Part shown: positions 40,242 through 48,925 of the stretch, piece by piece
Layout of the letters: every line of letters begins with the position of its first letter
How positions within the stretch are numbered: position 1 is the stretch's first letter
DNA from: Bacillota bacterium
GTDB lineage: Bacteria; Bacillota; Clostridia; Lachnospirales; Lachnospiraceae
DNA: 64,000 nt
Direction: 5' to 3'
NCBI GenBank assembly: GCA_023411555.1
Contig: JAEYOQ010000011.1
Coordinates: 62,001-126,000, forward strand
Made by a program: the position numbers and the translations under genes
The notes under the pieces: generated by a model
What the model was told of the DNA's origin: nothing
Databases searched by the model: none
The model's input: the letters and a program-made list of their open reading frames with translations, nothing else

Positions 40242-41021
40242 ATGAAGACCTACTCAGGCCCCAAAGCACTCACAGAATACATATTATATCAAAGCAAACA
40301 CAAAGCAAATAAGACTTTCCCCATATTACTGGTTCAGGGGATATTAGCAGGCATGTATATTGCCGTAGGTGCGATTGCATATCTCAAGCTGGCATCAGGA
40401 TTAAGTGATCCAGGACTTGGAAACTTTCTTGGAGCCCTGGTCTTTCCGGTGGGGATTATAGCAGTCCTGTTTATGCAGGCAGAGCTTTTTACCAGCGACA
40501 CTATGGTTATGCTGGCTGTTTATACAAAGCATACGAAGATTCGCAAGATATTTAGAATTCTATTCATTATTCTAATTGCAAATCTAATCGGGGCTATTAT
40601 TGTTGCTTTAATGACAACGAAGGCGGGTGTCTTCAATGATGCTACCCTAAGCTTGATTATGGAGAAAGCGGAACATAAGGTACATATGCCCTTTGATAAG
40701 CTTTTAATTAGTGGGATATTATGTAATTTTATTGTATCCACCGGAGTATGTCTGGCATACAGCTGTAGGGAGGAGATTAGTAAGGTAGTAGTAGTATGGC
40801 TTGCAATCACGGTTTTTGTTCTTAGTGGGACAGAGCACGTGGTAGCAAATATGTTTTATTTATTCACTGCTTATTTTGGTGGTTCAGATGTAAGCCTAAT
40901 TCAGATATTCTATAATCTTTCCGTTTCTGCCCTCGGTAATTTCATTGGAGGAGGCATTATTGTCAGCGGAGCTAATTATCTTCTTGCCTTTAGAGATATT
41001 GAAAAACCATCAGAGCATTAA
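40242..41021 (+). CDS. Formate/nitrite transporter family protein (FocA/NirC)
   Basis: A 259-residue membrane channel with about six helices; members form pentamers that pass formate, nitrite or hydrosulfide. Recognisable pieces are FPILLVQGILAGMYIAVGAIA, NFLGALVFPVGIIAVLFMQAELFTSD in part, and ISGILCNFIVSTGVCLAYS, with GTEHVVANMFYLFTAYFGG near the pore. Which anion is moved cannot be told. The CRP/FNR-type operator at 40137 suggests control by oxygen, redox state or cAMP-like signals. A long terminator follows. Confidence 0.9.
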   Translation: MKTYSGPKALTEYILYQSKHKANKTFPILLVQGILAGMYIAVGAIAYLKLASGLSDPGLGNFLGALVFPVGIIAVLFMQAELFTSDTMVMLAVYTKHTKIRKIFRILFIILIANLIGAIIVALMTTKAGVFNDATLSLIMEKAEHKVHMPFDKLLISGILCNFIVSTGVCLAYSCREEISKVVVVWLAITVFVLSGTEHVVANMFYLFTAYFGGSDVSLIQIFYNLSVSALGNFIGGGIIVSGANYLLAFRDIEKPSEH

Positions 41022-41050
41022 TAGTAATTAAATAAAGTGTTATTAATGAT

Positions 41051-41109
41051 AAACTTCGTAGATGACTTGATTACTCAAGGAGAGTAACTTGCATCTACGA
41101 AGTTTTTTT
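41051..41109 (+). terminator. Long intrinsic terminator
   Basis: AAACTTCGTAGATG at 41051 pairs with CATCTACGAAGTTT at 41092 (14 bp), with ACTC/GAGT pairing in the loop, then TTTTTTT. Confidence 0.9.
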
Positions 41110-41154
41110 ATAAAAAACTTTTATAAAAAATTTTTCATATACAAGAAAAGACGA

Positions 41155-41184
41155 TTGACAATACAAGTACTTATGACATATAAT
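41155..41184 (+). promoter_or_regulatory. Promoter of the polycysteine leader and cystine symporter
   Basis: TTGACA at 41155, 18-base spacer, TATAAT at 41179; both boxes are perfect. Transcription would start near 41191, about 52 bases before the leader peptide start. Confidence 0.8.
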
Positions 41185-41242
41185 ATGACTAAATCATACT
41201 AAACAGGTATGAAAAGTATGAAATATGAAAGGAGACACATAT

Positions 41243-41329
41243 ATGAAGAAAAGAATTGTTAAATTAAATATTGATAAGAGAGAGGCTGCCCTCATGTGTT
41301 GCTCCTGCTGTTGCTGTTGTATCGGTTAA
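41243..41329 (+). CDS. Polycysteine leader peptide (28 residues), probable cysteine sensor
   Basis: A 28-residue open frame behind a strong AAAGGAG site and a perfect promoter. The first 17 residues are basic/neutral (MKKRIVKLNIDKREAAL); the end is MCCSCCCCCIG, with seven Cys codons (both TGT and TGC) in eight positions. The next gene is a TcyP-like cystine symporter, 123 bases downstream, with a 10-bp hairpin directly after the leader stop. This is the layout of a translation-dependent leader: ribosomes would stall on Cys codons when Cys-tRNA is scarce. Polycysteine upstream frames with this role are known in mycobacteria; a case in Clostridia is inferred here. A metal-binding or modified peptide is the alternative, but no modifying enzyme is nearby. 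Confidence 0.72.
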   Translation: MKKRIVKLNIDKREAALMCCSCCCCCIG

Positions 41330-41445
41330 TGATAAATAAGCATATGGGTTACATAAATAACCCATATACTATCAGTTATTCAAGTTATGGAAGGAACAAT
41401 TGAAGGTTCCAACAGCATATTGAAGTAATATTATCCTGGAAGGAG
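41302..41445 (+). promoter_or_regulatory. Candidate attenuator region between the leader and the symporter
   Basis: Three structures can be seen. A perfect 10-bp hairpin ATATGGGTTA/TAACCCATAT lies at 41342-41367. A small hairpin GGAAC/GTTCC is at 41393-41410. The Cys-codon segment TGCTGTTG (41306-41313 and again 41312-41319) is complementary to CAACAGCA at 41410-41417, and CTCCT at 41302 is complementary to AGGAG at 41441-41445 in the symporter ribosome site. These two long-range pairings are nested, so together they would close off the ribosome site. No T-rich terminator is present, so control of translation is more likely than of transcription. Confidence 0.5.
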
Positions 41446-41452
41446 ATTTTAT

Positions 41453-42778
41453 ATGAACATAGATTTATTAGCCTTAGGCGCCTTAGGAGCAGCCGTTATT
41501 CTAATCGGTTTTTTAGTATTTTTAAATAAAAAGAATGTTGATTTTGGTATTCGAACAATCGTAGCTATGGTATTTGGTATCGGACTTGGCCTCCTCTTTA
41601 AGGGGCATACGGATTATGTAAAACCGATTGGTTCCATTTACGCCAATGTAATTTCCGCTTTTGTGGTACCCTTATTGTTCTTTAGCGTCATAACCAGTGT
41701 CACAAAGCTGGAAAATATAAATCGTCTAAAAACAATCGGTGTAAAGAGTGTTGGTTTATTAACCTCCACAACCTTTATTGCCTCTACCTTAACCATTGTG
41801 ACTGCTTTAGCCTTAGGTATCGGCAAGGGAGCGAATGTTATTCTTCCGACGGATTATGAAGCGAAGCAGGTTCCACAGGTTACCCAGGTAATCATTGATC
41901 TGTTCCCGAAGAACTTCTTTGCTCAGGCCTCAACCAATACAGTGGTACCTGTAATCCTGTTTGCTTTAGTCATCGGAATAGCAGTGGTAGCCTTAGCTGC
42001 CAAGGATCCGGAGGGAGTTAAGCCATTCCAGGACTTTGTGAGTTCAACCTCCAAGGTAATTAATAAAGCCATATCCTTTGTTATTAAGTTTACACCCTAC
42101 GCTGTATTAGCATTGGTAGCAAATGCCGTCTCCAACAATGGTGCAGACAAATTGCTGCCCTTATTATCAATCCTCTTGGTATCCTATCTTCTATGTGCAA
42201 TTCAAACCTTTGGTGTGAATGCAATATTGATTGGAGCTTTGGCAAGACTCAATCCGTTTAAGTTCTTCAAACATATCTGGCCTGCTCAGATTATAGCCTT
42301 TACTACACAAAGCAGTATAGGTACCATACCTGCAACAGAAAAATGCTTGAGAAAGGCAGGGGTATCTGAGAAGATAACTTCCTTTGCCGTACCGCTTGGT
42401 GCTAACATAGGAATGCCTGGATGTGCCGGAATTTGGCCTACGATTATGGCAGTATTTGCGATACAGGGCTTAAATTTGGAGTATTCCATCGGACAGTATC
42501 TGTTACTTATCCTAATCACTACCCTAGTAAGCATTGGTACAGTAGGAGTTCCCGGAACAGCGACCATCACAGCTACTGCTGTATTTGCTGCTGCAGGATT
42601 ACCGATTGAAATTATAGTAATTCTGTCACCTATCAGCTCCATCGTAGATATGGCGAGAACTGCAACGAATGTAAGTGCAGCTGCAACCAGTGCCCTTATC
42701 GTAGCGAAGAGTGAGAATGAGCTTGACCTAGAGCAATACAATAATGTTGATAACAGTCAGGAACTAGTCACAGAATAG
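41453..42778 (+). CDS. L-cystine:cation symporter, TcyP-like (DAACS family)
   Basis: A 441-residue membrane transporter of the dicarboxylate/amino acid:cation symporter family. FVVPLLFFSVITSVTKLEN in the first half and AFTTQSSIGTIPATEKCLRKA, then NIGMPGCAGIWPTIMAVF, match the TcyP (YhcL) branch, where the GCAGIYPAML segment is typical, more than the glutamate carriers. PGTATITATAVFAAAGLP and SIVDMARTATNVSAAATSALIV form the second re-entrant loop and the ion site. It would import cystine, the oxidised form of cysteine. The polycysteine leader directly upstream strengthens this substrate call. AAGGAG precedes the start. Confidence 0.85.
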   Translation: MNIDLLALGALGAAVILIGFLVFLNKKNVDFGIRTIVAMVFGIGLGLLFKGHTDYVKPIGSIYANVISAFVVPLLFFSVITSVTKLENINRLKTIGVKSVGLLTSTTFIASTLTIVTALALGIGKGANVILPTDYEAKQVPQVTQVIIDLFPKNFFAQASTNTVVPVILFALVIGIAVVALAAKDPEGVKPFQDFVSSTSKVINKAISFVIKFTPYAVLALVANAVSNNGADKLLPLLSILLVSYLLCAIQTFGVNAILIGALARLNPFKFFKHIWPAQIIAFTTQSSIGTIPATEKCLRKAGVSEKITSFAVPLGANIGMPGCAGIWPTIMAVFAIQGLNLEYSIGQYLLLILITTLVSIGTVGVPGTATITATAVFAAAGLPIEIIVILSPISSIVDMARTATNVSAAATSALIVAKSENELDLEQYNNVDNSQELVTE

Positions 42779-42854
42779 AACCGGACTGGAGCTTAAAGTT
42801 CATGAGTATAGACTACTCAGATTATAATTGAATAAGTAATAGCTTTAAACACTG

Positions 42855-42895
42855 CATAAAAACCCTTAGGTTAATCTATCCTAAGGGTTTTTATG
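42855..42895 (+). terminator. Intrinsic terminator after the cystine symporter
   Basis: A stem of 16 bp (CATAAAAACCCTTAGG with CCTAAGGGTTTTTATG) with a 9-base loop; the 3' arm supplies the T run. It can work in either direction. Confidence 0.88.
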
Positions 42896-43220
42896 TAAAG
42901 CTAACATAATATGTAGGCTATTAGCACTTGTAACTCCAAAGGTACAGGAGGTGGCATTGAATTACGTTTTTCCCGACCATATAGGGAAGAATTCGTGTTA
43001 ATTCATAGAGGGGTGGAATATTTATAGGATGATATTGTGCAAGAGGCTGATATTTGTATTATGGAGTTTCTAAACCAATTTAATATGGTATAATAAATAT
43101 GAACAAGCTTTTGCAGTTTAGTAAACATAGTGAAAAGCCTTAAAGCTTGCTTTGGAGGATACGACCTTAACTTAATGCAAAAGCTTAGATTAGAATAGAA
43201 ATACACTTGATACGGATAAA
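42896..43220. other. Intergenic region before acnA
   Basis: About 325 bases with stop codons in all frames and no recognised gene or RNA. A TATAAT is at 43090-43095, but no matching -35 was seen. Confidence 0.4.
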
Positions 43221-43253
43221 TATTAATTAGGTATTAATTAGGTATTAAATAGG
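43221..43253. repeat. Three tandem 11-bp repeats upstream of acnA
   Basis: TATTAATTAGG is present twice exactly (43221, 43232) and a third time with one change (TATTAAATAGG, 43243). The 11-bp period keeps the units on one face of the helix. They end about 40 bp before the aconitase start and could be an operator. Confidence 0.7.
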
Positions 43254-43293
43254 CAACGCTGTGGAATGTTTTACAGAAAGGCTGGTACTATAA

Positions 43294-46044
43294 ATGAAAC
43301 AGAATAATACAAAGCTTAATAAAGAAAAAGTATTTAGGGAATTCAACCTATCAGGGAAGACCTATCATTACTATTCCCTTAAGGCGCTGGAGGAGGAAGG
43401 ATATAATATCCGTCAGCTACCTTATTCCATAAAGGTATTGCTAGAATCGGTACTTCGACAGCAGGATGATTATGTAATTAAGGAAGACCATGTCAGAAGC
43501 CTTGCAGATTGGACAAACCATACATCAGAGGCAGAAGAGCTTCCCTTTAAGCCGGCTAGAGTTATCCTTCAGGATTTTACCGGAGTTCCGGCGGTTCTAG
43601 ACCTGGCTTCTATGAGAGCTGCTATTGATGAATTTTTGGTAAGTAACACTAAGGAAGGTAATGGTGTAGATAGGGAAGCCCTGGTTGACCGGATTAATCC
43701 GGAGGTATCGGTGGATTTGATTATCGATCACTCCGTTCAAGTAGATTCTTACGGAAGCTCTGAGGCTCTTGAGCAAAACAGTAGATTGGAGTTCGAGAGA
43801 AATAAAGAGCGCTATCAATTCTTAAATTGGGCCAAAAAAGCTTTCAGTAATTTTGCAGTTGTACCACCTGCCAATGGTATCGTCCATCAGGTGAACCTGG
43901 AATATATAGCGAAGGTAGTACTGGAGAAGGTTGAAGATGGAAGGACAGTTGTATTTCCTGATACCTTGGTGGGTACCGATTCCCATACGACGATGATCAA
44001 TGGATTAGGAGTCCTTGGCTGGGGTGTCGGAGGGATAGAGGCAGAGGCTGGGATGCTGGGACAGCCATCTTATCTGCCGATTCCTGAGGTGATTGGCGTT
44101 AAGATGATAGGGGAGCTGCCGACCGGAGCAACCGCTACCGATCTTGCTCTTCGACTGACAAAGCTGCTTAGAGAACGTGGTGTTGTCGATAAGTTTGTTG
44201 AGTATTTTGGTGAGGGTGTAAAGCATCTATCCCTTGCCGATCGAGCTACCATTGCTAATATGGCACCAGAGTATGGTGCTACCTGTGGTTTCTTCCCGGT
44301 AGATCAAATTACCCTGAATTATATGCGGCTGACCGGCAGAAGTGAGGATCAGGTTGCCCTTGTGGAAGCTTACCTGAAGGAAAATGAGATGTTTAATGAT
44401 TATAAGGTAGACCCCTTATATACAGAAGTGCTTACCCTGGACCTCTCCACGGTCACCACGGCCCTGGCTGGTCCGAAACGGCCTCAGGATCTGATCCCAC
44501 TGGAACAGATGAAGGAGAGGTATCTCGAATCCCTTACTGCTCCAAAAGGCAATCAGGGACATGGTCTGTCTGAGGAGGTACTGAGTAAAAAGGTTGAATT
44601 GCACCGAAAGGATGGAAGAACCAGTACCATGGAAAACGGTTCAATCGTAATTGCTTCTATCACCTCCTGCACCAATACCTCGAATCCTTCTGTTATGCTA
44701 GGAGCTGGTATCCTGGCTAAGAAGGCGGTAGAACGGGGACTTACGGTTCCGGCTCATGTTAAAACCTCTCTGGCTCCCGGTTCTAAGGTAGTAACTGGAT
44801 ATCTGGAGGCCGCTGGCCTACAGGATTATCTGGATCAGCTGGGCTTTCAGATTGTAGGCTATGGTTGTGCAACCTGTATCGGTAATTCGGGACCCTTGTT
44901 ACCTGAGATTTCAGAAACGATTAGTGAGAATGATCTTCTGGTAACCTCCGTCTTATCCGGTAATCGTAACTTCGAGGGACGTATTCATTCTCAGGTAAAA
45001 GCAAATTATCTGGCATCACCGCCTTTGGTTGTTGCTTATGCTCTTGCCGGAACCGTTAATATAGATCTGATTAAGGAGCCTCTTGGAATAGGCAAGGATG
45101 GCCGTGAAGTTTATCTGAAGGAGCTCTGGCCGACACAGGACGAGCTGGAACGTGCAATTACCGATTACGTTAATCCTGAATTGTTCCAGTCGGTGTATTC
45201 GGCGATTTATGAGAATAACATGTGGAATGAGATTAGTGCAGGGGGAAGCAAGTTATATCCGTTTGAGATGGATTCCACTTATATCAGAAAGCCACCCTTC
45301 TTTGAGGATTTCTCCATGGAGACCAAGGAGATTAGACCAATCTCAGGTCTTCGGGCTTTGGCTAAGTTCGGGGATTCGATTACTACAGATCATATCTCGC
45401 CAGCAGGTGCCATAGGAAAGAATACTCCGGCAGGTCACTATCTTCAGGAACTTGGGGTGGAGATAAAGAACTTCAATACCTATGGCTCACGCAGGGGAAA
45501 TCATGAGGTAATGATGAGGGGAACCTTTGCTAATGTACGAATTAGTAATCAGCTGGCACCCGGAACAGAAGGGGGCTATACCACCTACTGGCCGACCGGA
45601 GAGATCATGTCTATCTATGATGCCAGCCTTAAGTATAAGGAGACCAATACCGGTTTATTGGTTTTGGCAGGTAAGGATTATGGAATGGGCTCCTCCAGAG
45701 ACTGGGCAGCTAAAGGTCCCAGTCTACTGGGAGTACAGGTGGTTATCGCGGAAAGCTATGAACGAATTCACCGCTCTAATCTGGTTATGATGGGAATTCT
45801 GCCTCTACAGTATATGGCAGGTGAAGATGCAGCGAGCCTCGGACTGACAGGGGAAGAGGTATATGACGTTGCACTTGATGCAGAGCTGAAGCCCAGAGCT
45901 CAGGTAAAGGTTACAGCAACTGACAAAGACGGTACGACAAAGGAATTTTATGCTATAGTACGCTTTGACTCCTATGTTGATATTGATTATTATAAGCATG
46001 GTGGAATATTACCGATGGTTCTTCGTCAGAAGCTCAGTTTTTAA
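43294..46044 (+). CDS. acnA: Aconitate hydratase A
   Basis: A 916-residue 4Fe-4S enzyme that interconverts citrate and isocitrate. It is of the long AcnA/IRP1 form. Motifs include LQDFTGVPAVLDLASMR, VFPDTLVGTDSHTTMINGLGV in part, GCTCN-equivalent ITSCTNTSNPSVMLGAG (first cluster Cys), GYGCATCIGNSGPL (two cluster Cys), and the C-terminal swivel domain with GDSITTDHISPAG and YGSRRGNHEVMMRG. Many Clostridia use a shorter, mitochondrial-type aconitase, so the long form is a small point of interest. It stands alone with no other citrate-branch genes beside it. Upstream are three 11-bp repeats. Confidence 0.95.
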   Translation: MKQNNTKLNKEKVFREFNLSGKTYHYYSLKALEEEGYNIRQLPYSIKVLLESVLRQQDDYVIKEDHVRSLADWTNHTSEAEELPFKPARVILQDFTGVPAVLDLASMRAAIDEFLVSNTKEGNGVDREALVDRINPEVSVDLIIDHSVQVDSYGSSEALEQNSRLEFERNKERYQFLNWAKKAFSNFAVVPPANGIVHQVNLEYIAKVVLEKVEDGRTVVFPDTLVGTDSHTTMINGLGVLGWGVGGIEAEAGMLGQPSYLPIPEVIGVKMIGELPTGATATDLALRLTKLLRERGVVDKFVEYFGEGVKHLSLADRATIANMAPEYGATCGFFPVDQITLNYMRLTGRSEDQVALVEAYLKENEMFNDYKVDPLYTEVLTLDLSTVTTALAGPKRPQDLIPLEQMKERYLESLTAPKGNQGHGLSEEVLSKKVELHRKDGRTSTMENGSIVIASITSCTNTSNPSVMLGAGILAKKAVERGLTVPAHVKTSLAPGSKVVTGYLEAAGLQDYLDQLGFQIVGYGCATCIGNSGPLLPEISETISENDLLVTSVLSGNRNFEGRIHSQVKANYLASPPLVVAYALAGTVNIDLIKEPLGIGKDGREVYLKELWPTQDELERAITDYVNPELFQSVYSAIYENNMWNEISAGGSKLYPFEMDSTYIRKPPFFEDFSMETKEIRPISGLRALAKFGDSITTDHISPAGAIGKNTPAGHYLQELGVEIKNFNTYGSRRGNHEVMMRGTFANVRISNQLAPGTEGGYTTYWPTGEIMSIYDASLKYKETNTGLLVLAGKDYGMGSSRDWAAKGPSLLGVQVVIAESYERIHRSNLVMMGILPLQYMAGEDAASLGLTGEEVYDVALDAELKPRAQVKVTATDKDGTTKEFYAIVRFDSYVDIDYYKHGGILPMVLRQKLSF

Positions 46045-46116
46045 TAAAGAACCAAAGGTAAAGTGAATATAACGACTTCTTTTTTGCGGAAGATTAGACG
46101 AGGGAGTAAACGAAGG

Positions 46117-47055
46117 ATGAATTTTTATTTTGCGCCCATGGAGGGTATCACAGGATATATATTTAGAAATGCTCATCATACCTATTATAATCAGGTGGAT
46201 AAATATTTTTCGCCGTTCATCACAGCAAGCCAGCATGACAGCTTTAAAGGAAAGGAAAGAAATGATATTCTACCGGATAACAATCCTGGTGTTGTGCTGA
46301 TTCCGCAATTATTAACGAATAATGCAAAGGATTTTAACTATACAGCTAAGAAGTTAAAGGCCTTGGGTTATGATGAAATCAACTTAAATCTTGGATGCCC
46401 TTCCGGTACGGTTGTCTCAAAGTACAGAGGCTCTGGATTCTTGGCAAAGCCTTTGGAATTGGATGCCTTTTTAGAGGAGATATTCGCTGAAGCGGTAACC
46501 AAGATATCCATCAAGACCCGAATTGGTAAGGAGCATCCGGAGGAATTCTACCAGCTGATGGAAATCTATAATAAATATCCCATGGAGGAGCTGATCATTC
46601 ATCCCAGAATCCAGAAGGATTTCTATAAGAATACACCGAATATGGAAATCTTTCGTTATGCGGTAGCTAATAGTAAGAACCGTATTTGTTATAACGGAGA
46701 TATCTTTACAGCCTGTGACTATAGGCGTTTTCAGGCTGAGTATCCGGAGATAACCAGGGTTATGCTGGGGCGTGGCTTACTATCAAACCCAGGGCTGATC
46801 GCTGCAATTACGGAAGACGGTAACCTTAGTAAGGAGCGACTACTAGCTTATCATAATGAAATCTATGTTGGCTATAAGGAGCTTTTCTTCGGCGATCGCA
46901 ATGTACTATTTAAAATGAAGGAGCTTTGGTTATATCTGATAAAGGCTTTTTCCGATAGCGATAAATATGCGAAGAAGATTAAGAAATCAGAAAGATGCAT
47001 CGATTACGAGGAAGCAGTAGCACGTTTGTTTGAGGAATGTGAGCTGATATATTAG
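46117..47055 (+). CDS. tRNA-dihydrouridine synthase family protein
   Basis: A 312-residue FMN-dependent enzyme that reduces uridines in the tRNA D loop. The start MNFYFAPMEGITGYIFRNAH and the catalytic region INLNLGCPSGTVVSKYRGSG (Cys) fit the Dus family, along with SIKTRIG, IIHPRIQKDFY, NGDIFT and RVMLGRGLLSNPGL. A GTG at 46063 is open with a fair ribosome site, but the family N-terminus begins at 46117. It follows acnA by about 70 bp. The exact tRNA position is not set. Confidence 0.88.
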   Translation: MNFYFAPMEGITGYIFRNAHHTYYNQVDKYFSPFITASQHDSFKGKERNDILPDNNPGVVLIPQLLTNNAKDFNYTAKKLKALGYDEINLNLGCPSGTVVSKYRGSGFLAKPLELDAFLEEIFAEAVTKISIKTRIGKEHPEEFYQLMEIYNKYPMEELIIHPRIQKDFYKNTPNMEIFRYAVANSKNRICYNGDIFTACDYRRFQAEYPEITRVMLGRGLLSNPGLIAAITEDGNLSKERLLAYHNEIYVGYKELFFGDRNVLFKMKELWLYLIKAFSDSDKYAKKIKKSERCIDYEEAVARLFEECELIY

Positions 47056-47085
47056 TCCATAGCATTAATAATTAGAAGATTTAAA

Positions 47086-47138
47086 GTGAGAATGTTTGAT
47101 AAGTACCTTTGAGTAATGTTGAACGTTCTCACTTTTTT
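47086..47138 (+). terminator. Intrinsic terminator
   Basis: 11-bp stem GTGAGAATGTT with AACGTTCTCAC (one G-T), 25-base loop, then TTTTTTATT. The short repeat begins right behind it. Confidence 0.85.
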
Positions 47139-47320
47139 ATTGTATAGGAAATTGCGTCCTATGAAAAAAAAGCCCTCCGGGCAAGTGAACAAAGTTCACT
47201 TTGGGATGACGCACTTTCGCGGATAGGAAGTTGTTGCTTCGCACCCCGCAGTCAGGCAATGCTTGCTTTGCAAGCATCGAAAGAGTCAGCAAGCTGACTC
47301 TTTGTTCTATCTACAGTGAC
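47139..47320. repeat. Hairpin-rich interspersed repeat, copy 2 (composite)
   Basis: Four stems follow one another: ATAGGA/TCCTAT (47144-47162), AAGTGAAC/GTTCACTT with AAA loop (47183-47201), ATGCTTGC/GCAAGCAT with TTT loop (47259-47277) and AAAGAGTCAGC/GCTGACTCTTT with AA loop (47280-47303). The last two and the flanking CAGTCAGGC match the copy at 3334 in order and sequence. The first stem matches the fragments at 8929 and 62206. After the right end, to 47595, there is no recognised gene; a hydrophobic open stretch (47343-47453) has no start or ribosome site. Confidence 0.75.
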
Positions 47321-47595
47321 AGAAAACTGGCACTTTGATTCTAATAGGGGTTGCTGGTATTTGCTTTATGATTGTCACTGGTGATAATGACGGATCGGTA
47401 TTGTTCTTTGTGACATTTTCATATGTAAATGTAACCATTTATGTAATAATTTGATAGAATTTCGTGAGAAATGAACAAAAATTATATGATTAGTTCATTT
47501 TTTGAGACATTTTTGTAGAAATCTAGGTATTTTATACGGATGGTTTAGGATAAAATAATCCTACAAACAAAATAACAGAAAAGGGGATTACATTT

Positions 47596-48675
47596 ATGAA
47601 AAAAGTAATATCGATTTGTTTGGTTCTGTTCATGGCTTTATCCTTAGTAGCTTGTGGTAAAGCAACAACGAATAATGACGCTAACACAGACGGCACAAAG
47701 GACAATGCTACAAATGATACGACAGAGCCTACTAAGACGGCTCAGGCAACTGGTAATTTAGTTATATATTGCCCTCATCCATTGGAGTTCATTAATCCTT
47801 TGGTAAGTGAATTTGAAGCACAGACAGGAATTAAGGTTGAAGTAATCGCAGCCGGAACCGGTGAGCTTCTTAAGAGAGTGGAGTCTGAACAGGCAAATCC
47901 TCTCGGTGATATATTCTGGGGAGGATCACTTTCCACAATGAAGCCTCAGATGCATCTGTTTGAGAACTATCAATCTGTGAATGAAGAATTCATCCAAGAA
48001 GGAATGAAGAACGTAGAGGGTCCTCTTACAAGATTTACTGATATCCCCAGTGTAATCATGGTAAATACTGACTTGATTGGTGATATCGAGGTGAATGGTT
48101 ATGAAGACCTCCTTAACCCTAAGTTAAAGGGTAAGATTGCTCATAGCGATCCTTCCAAATCCTCATCCTCCTTTGAGCATTTGATTAATATGCTTTATGC
48201 CATGGGTAACGGTGATCCGGAAGCCGGCTGGGATTATGTCAGCAAATTATCCGAGAACCTTGATGGCAAATTATTGAGCGGTTCTTCGGCAGTTTACAAA
48301 GGGGTAGCAGATGGTGAATATGTAGTTGGACTTACCTTTGAAGAGGGTGCAGCTAAGTATGTTGCCGATGGAGCACCGGTTAAGGTTGTATATATGGAAG
48401 AAGGCGTTATCTCCAAGCCTGATGGTGTTTACATTATCAAAAATGCAAAAAACATGGAAAATGCAAAGCGTTTCATTGACTTTATCACAGGAAAAGATGC
48501 GCAGACAATTATCGTAGAGCAGTTAAATCGTCGTTCCGTAAGAACCGATGTTCCTGCCCCCAGCTATCTAACTCCAAAGGAAGAAATCAAAATCATTTAT
48601 GATGATGAAGATCTAGTAGTTGAGAAGAAGGAAGAATGGCTAGAGAAATTTAATGACATTTTCACAAGCTACTAA
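47596..48675 (+). CDS. ABC transporter substrate-binding lipoprotein, AfuA/FbpA-like
   Basis: A 359-residue extracellular lipoprotein with lipobox LVAC (Cys20), a Thr/Asn/Asp-rich linker, and a binding fold from about residue 55 (LVIYCPHPLEFINPLVSEF). Typical parts are GIKVEVIAAGTGELLKRVE, DIFWGGSLSTMKP and LNPKLKGKIAHSDPSKSSSS. The family includes ferric iron, phosphonate and, in the AfuA branch, hexose-phosphate binders. The dityrosine iron motif of FbpA is not evident, and the gene is linked to a two-component system and a HAD phosphatase, so a sugar phosphate or other organic phosphate seems more likely than iron. The 250-base gap to the ATPase gene holds no recognised gene. Confidence 0.82.
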   Translation: MKKVISICLVLFMALSLVACGKATTNNDANTDGTKDNATNDTTEPTKTAQATGNLVIYCPHPLEFINPLVSEFEAQTGIKVEVIAAGTGELLKRVESEQANPLGDIFWGGSLSTMKPQMHLFENYQSVNEEFIQEGMKNVEGPLTRFTDIPSVIMVNTDLIGDIEVNGYEDLLNPKLKGKIAHSDPSKSSSSFEHLINMLYAMGNGDPEAGWDYVSKLSENLDGKLLSGSSAVYKGVADGEYVVGLTFEEGAAKYVADGAPVKVVYMEEGVISKPDGVYIIKNAKNMENAKRFIDFITGKDAQTIIVEQLNRRSVRTDVPAPSYLTPKEEIKIIYDDEDLVVEKKEEWLEKFNDIFTSY

Positions 48676-48925
48676 ATCGTAATATTTCATAATCAGATTT
48701 AGAGACTAGGGATGTTTTAAATCAAAGCAATGGTAAAGAAAATGGATAATATGCATCCCATAATACACTGTTTGACAGACAAATCTCCAATGATAAGCAA
48801 AACAGTAAGATGTCAGCCAGCCTGTATTTAAGTGGTTCATGTTATCCTTTTCTTTGTCAAAGCGATACCCTTATAGGACAGCCTTATAAATTTATAATCC
48901 CCTCAAGCTAAAAAGGAGAATTAAT

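Noticed and set aside
41243..41329. Polycysteine peptide as a modified antimicrobial (RiPP) precursor
   Set aside because: No modification enzyme, protease or exporter gene is nearby, while a cystine transporter is directly downstream, so the leader-peptide reading is preferred.
46063..46116. Longer start (GTG) of the tRNA-dihydrouridine synthase
   Set aside because: The family N-terminus begins at the ATG at 46117; the added residues are basic and not family-like.
47343..47453. Hydrophobic open stretch after repeat copy 2
   Set aside because: It has no start codon with a ribosome site and no family was recognised; it could be a membrane protein relic but the evidence is too thin.
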